Assembly (NCBI GenBank): GCA_046046915.1
Contig: JBJOIT010000086.1
Span: 1 to 6,867 of the forward strand
Direction of reading: 5' to 3'
Source: JBEEJZ01 sp046046915
GTDB lineage: Bacteria > Pseudomonadota > Gammaproteobacteria > Burkholderiales > Burkholderiaceae_C
DNA length: 6,867 nucleotides
Shown here piece after piece: positions 5,322 to 6,867 of this stretch. Below the pieces are notes generated by a model. That model did not search any database, had not been told where the DNA came from, and saw nothing but the letters and a program-made list of their open reading frames with translations. Within the stretch, counting starts at the first letter, position 1, and every line of letters starts with the position of its first letter. A program made the position numbers and the translations under genes.

Positions 5322-6629
5322 TCAAGCCCTCGCCACTGGCAACTCATCCCAGCAGGTGGTGTACCCAGGCGTGCGCCGCTCCTGCTTCATCGACCAGACC
5401 CTCTTGTCACCTAGTAGGCCTGCACTGCCCACCACCACGGTGCCCCGGCCGTATCGCTGGTTGAGTTCATCCAGCGTGCCCATCAGCCGGCTGCGGTCTG
5501 CTGGGTCTTCCCCTTCCAGGTCCAGCTCAAACTGCTGAACGGCGTCCGATTGCAAATCCAGCAGCATGACGCCAGCCTTGGCGTAGTTGATGTTGGGGCG
5601 GTAGATGGCGTTGAGGCCCTTCAAGGCAGCACTGACCAGAATGGCGGTGTCTGCGCTGGGTCGGCGCAGCGGCACGGTGATGCTTCGGCTGTACTGCTCA
5701 TCCTTTCTGAAGGGGCTAGTGCGGATGAACACCAGGATTTGTCCCGCCAGACTGCCTTGCTTTCTGAGCTTGCCTGCTGCGCGACTGACAAATTCAGTGA
5801 CGGCTTCTTGCAAGTCGGTGATTTGTGTGACGGCGCGGCCAAAGGATCGGGTGCAGGCAATTTCTTTCTTCGGGGCTGGTTCGTGGTCCAGATCCACACA
5901 GGCAATGCCTTGCAGTTCTCGCACGGTGCGTTCCAGCACCACCGACCAGCCTCGCTTCACCGTGGCAGCATCGAGCTGAGCGAGCTGCAGCGCTGTGGTG
6001 ATGCCCCCTTCATTGAGCTGCCTGGTGATCTGGCGCCCCACACCCCAGATTTCCTGAACGGGGGTGGCTGCGAGTACGGCCTGGAAGTCCGTTGGGCTGA
6101 GTGCAGTGAGATCGGCCACCTGGGCCAGGTGAGCAAGGTGCTCGGGGTAACTGCCGGGTTTGCGTTCCACCGTCTTGGCCACATGGTTGGCGAGCTTGGC
6201 CAGGGTTTTGGTGCTACCGATACCAATGCCGCAGGGGATGCCAGTCCACTGCAGGATGCGCGCTCGGATCTTGCGGCTGCGCTCGGTCAGGTCTCCACGC
6301 ACACCGGTAAGCTCAATGAAGCTTTCATCGATGGAGTAGATCTCTTGTGCCGGACCCAGGCCAGCGGCCAGGCTCATCATGCGGTCGCTGAGGTCGCCGT
6401 ACAAAGCAAAGTTGGCTGACAGGGCCACCAGACCATCGGATTCAGCCAGATGCCTGATCTTGAACCAGGGCGCACCCATGGCGATGCCCAGGGCCTTGGC
6501 TTCGTTGGAGCGGGCAATGGCGCAGCCGTCGTTGTTGCTCAAGACCACAACGGGTCGGCCGTTCAGGCTGGGCCTGAAGACACGCTCACACGAGACATAG
6601 AAGTTGTTGCCGTCTACCAGGGCGTACAT
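5322..6629 (-). CDS. umuC: UmuC, Y-family DNA polymerase V catalytic subunit
   Basis: A 435-residue translesion polymerase that copies past damaged bases with processed UmuD during the SOS response. E. coli UmuC has 422 residues, so this is full length. Catalytic motifs are visible: ALVDGNNFYVSCER (3-16), with Asp6 as a metal ligand and Tyr11 at the steric-gate position, and EIYSIDESFIEL (96-107), with Asp101 and Glu102. CGIGIGSTKTLAKLANHVAK (133-152) is the conserved nucleotide/DNA-contact region. VQEIWGVGRQITRQL (191-205) is the helix-hairpin-helix. Residues 257-355 form the little-finger domain. The C-terminal part (GRGTVVV near 394, WSMKQERRTPGYTT at 412-425) matches the DUF4113-type tail. 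The clamp-binding stretch expected near 365-371 reads QQFELDL rather than a clean QLxLF. The ATG at 6629 is 40 bases after the umuD stop. An upstream ATG is followed at once by TGA, which supports this start. Confidence 0.96.
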   Translation of the reverse strand: MYALVDGNNFYVSCERVFRPSLNGRPVVVLSNNDGCAIARSNEAKALGIAMGAPWFKIRHLAESDGLVALSANFALYGDLSDRMMSLAAGLGPAQEIYSIDESFIELTGVRGDLTERSRKIRARILQWTGIPCGIGIGSTKTLAKLANHVAKTVERKPGSYPEHLAHLAQVADLTALSPTDFQAVLAATPVQEIWGVGRQITRQLNEGGITTALQLAQLDAATVKRGWSVVLERTVRELQGIACVDLDHEPAPKKEIACTRSFGRAVTQITDLQEAVTEFVSRAAGKLRKQGSLAGQILVFIRTSPFRKDEQYSRSITVPLRRPSADTAILVSAALKGLNAIYRPNINYAKAGVMLLDLQSDAVQQFELDLEGEDPADRSRLMGTLDELNQRYGRGTVVVGSAGLLGDKRVWSMKQERRTPGYTTCWDELPVARA

Positions 6630-6669
6630 GACTCACATCCACCGACAAGATCCAAGGCTTGGTTAAGGC

Positions 6670-6867
6670 TTAGTTGGGAAACTGCTTGATGCTGCTGGTG
6701 ACCACGCCCCAGATCTCCAGGGTCTGTCCATCCTTGGGGGTGATGTCCGGGAAGGTGGGGTTGGCGGCCTTGAGCTTGATCTGGCCCTGGCGCTGGTGGA
6801 GCTGCTTGATGGTGAAGTCACCGTCGACCACGGCCACCACGATCTGGCCATGGCGGGGCTTGATGGC
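6670..6867 (-). CDS. umuD: UmuD, 3' end only (S24 self-cleaving peptidase)
   Basis: The minus strand encodes 65 residues from the window edge to a TAA at 6670-6672. The frame has no start codon because the gene begins beyond base 6867. The sequence begins AIKPRHGQIVVAVVDGDFTI and ends SIKQFPN, the C-terminal part of UmuD/LexA-type S24 peptidases. DGDFTIKQLHQR holds the catalytic-type Lys (codon 21 of the visible part, like Lys97 in E. coli UmuD). KLKAANPTFPDI and LEIWGVVTSSIK are the closing beta strands. The catalytic Ser and cleavage site lie outside the window. UmuD cleaves itself on RecA filaments and then joins UmuC. The LexA box expected to control the operon would lie upstream, also outside. 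Confidence 0.93.
   Translation of the reverse strand, partial: AIKPRHGQIVVAVVDGDFTIKQLHQRQGQIKLKAANPTFPDITPKDGQTLEIWGVVTSSIKQFPN

Noticed and set aside
5140..5325. 61-codon frame starting TTG right at the umuC stop
   Set aside because: It overlaps the Cys-rich gene, needs a TTG start and shows no family features. The Cys-rich frame has a much better ribosome binding site.
5550..6419. 289-codon open frame antisense to umuC
   Set aside because: UmuC motifs are unambiguous on the minus strand. The antisense product shows no domain features.
6663..6851. 62-codon minus-strand frame beginning at 6851
   Set aside because: It is a different frame over the umuD 3' end. The frame ending at 6670 matches UmuD clearly, and this one is Ser/Arg/Pro-rich noise.
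1..6867. CRISPR array, tRNA or rRNA genes
   Set aside because: I saw no regularly spaced repeats of CRISPR type and no recognisable tRNA or rRNA sequence.

Overview
The window looks like a piece of a betaproteobacterial (probably Burkholderiales) genome. This is inferred from protein style: a short H-NS with the YRDP..G.TWTGRG DNA-binding tail, an SRAP protein of the MCTNY type, a UmuC with a DUF4113-like tail, and a DUF2237/DUF411 pair. No rRNA or tRNA is present to confirm it. Bases 1-800 are visibly more AT-rich than the rest.

Layout. (1) Bases 1-728, plus strand: the 3' end of an unrecognised gene, then an H-NS-family gene followed by two terminator-like hairpins. (2) Bases 821-6867, minus strand: an SOS/damage-tolerance cluster read right to left as umuD (3' end only, cut by the window edge), umuC, a 61-aa Cys-rich protein, a DUF2237 protein, a Tat-type DUF411 protein, and an SRAP (YedK/HMCES-type) gene. 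(3) Bases 1456-3970, plus strand: a complete IS21-family element (istA and istB overlapping by ATGA) inserted inside codon 14 of the SRAP gene.

The main result is the IS insertion. The element is bounded by a 6-bp direct repeat (CCCAGG). Removing it with one repeat copy restores an uninterrupted 222-codon SRAP gene starting MCTNYSP. As it stands, the catalytic Cys2 lies on a 40-bp stub to the right of the element, and the rest of the enzyme lies to the left. The SRAP protein, which shields abasic sites, is therefore very probably lost here, while the upstream translesion polymerase genes look intact.

The IS carries its own features: two tandem copies of a roughly 19-bp repeat at each end, a hairpin that would cover the istA ribosome binding site, a perfect 30-bp palindrome inside the end of istB, and a consensus -35 hexamer at the right tip facing outward, as in IS21 elements that make a promoter when two ends join.

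The most system-like feature is the cluster umuD-umuC-CysRich-DUF2237-DUF411-SRAP. It joins error-prone repair to three small Cys-containing or metal-type proteins of unknown role. umuDC with SRAP is a known SOS association; the joint function of the other three is not something I can assign from sequence.
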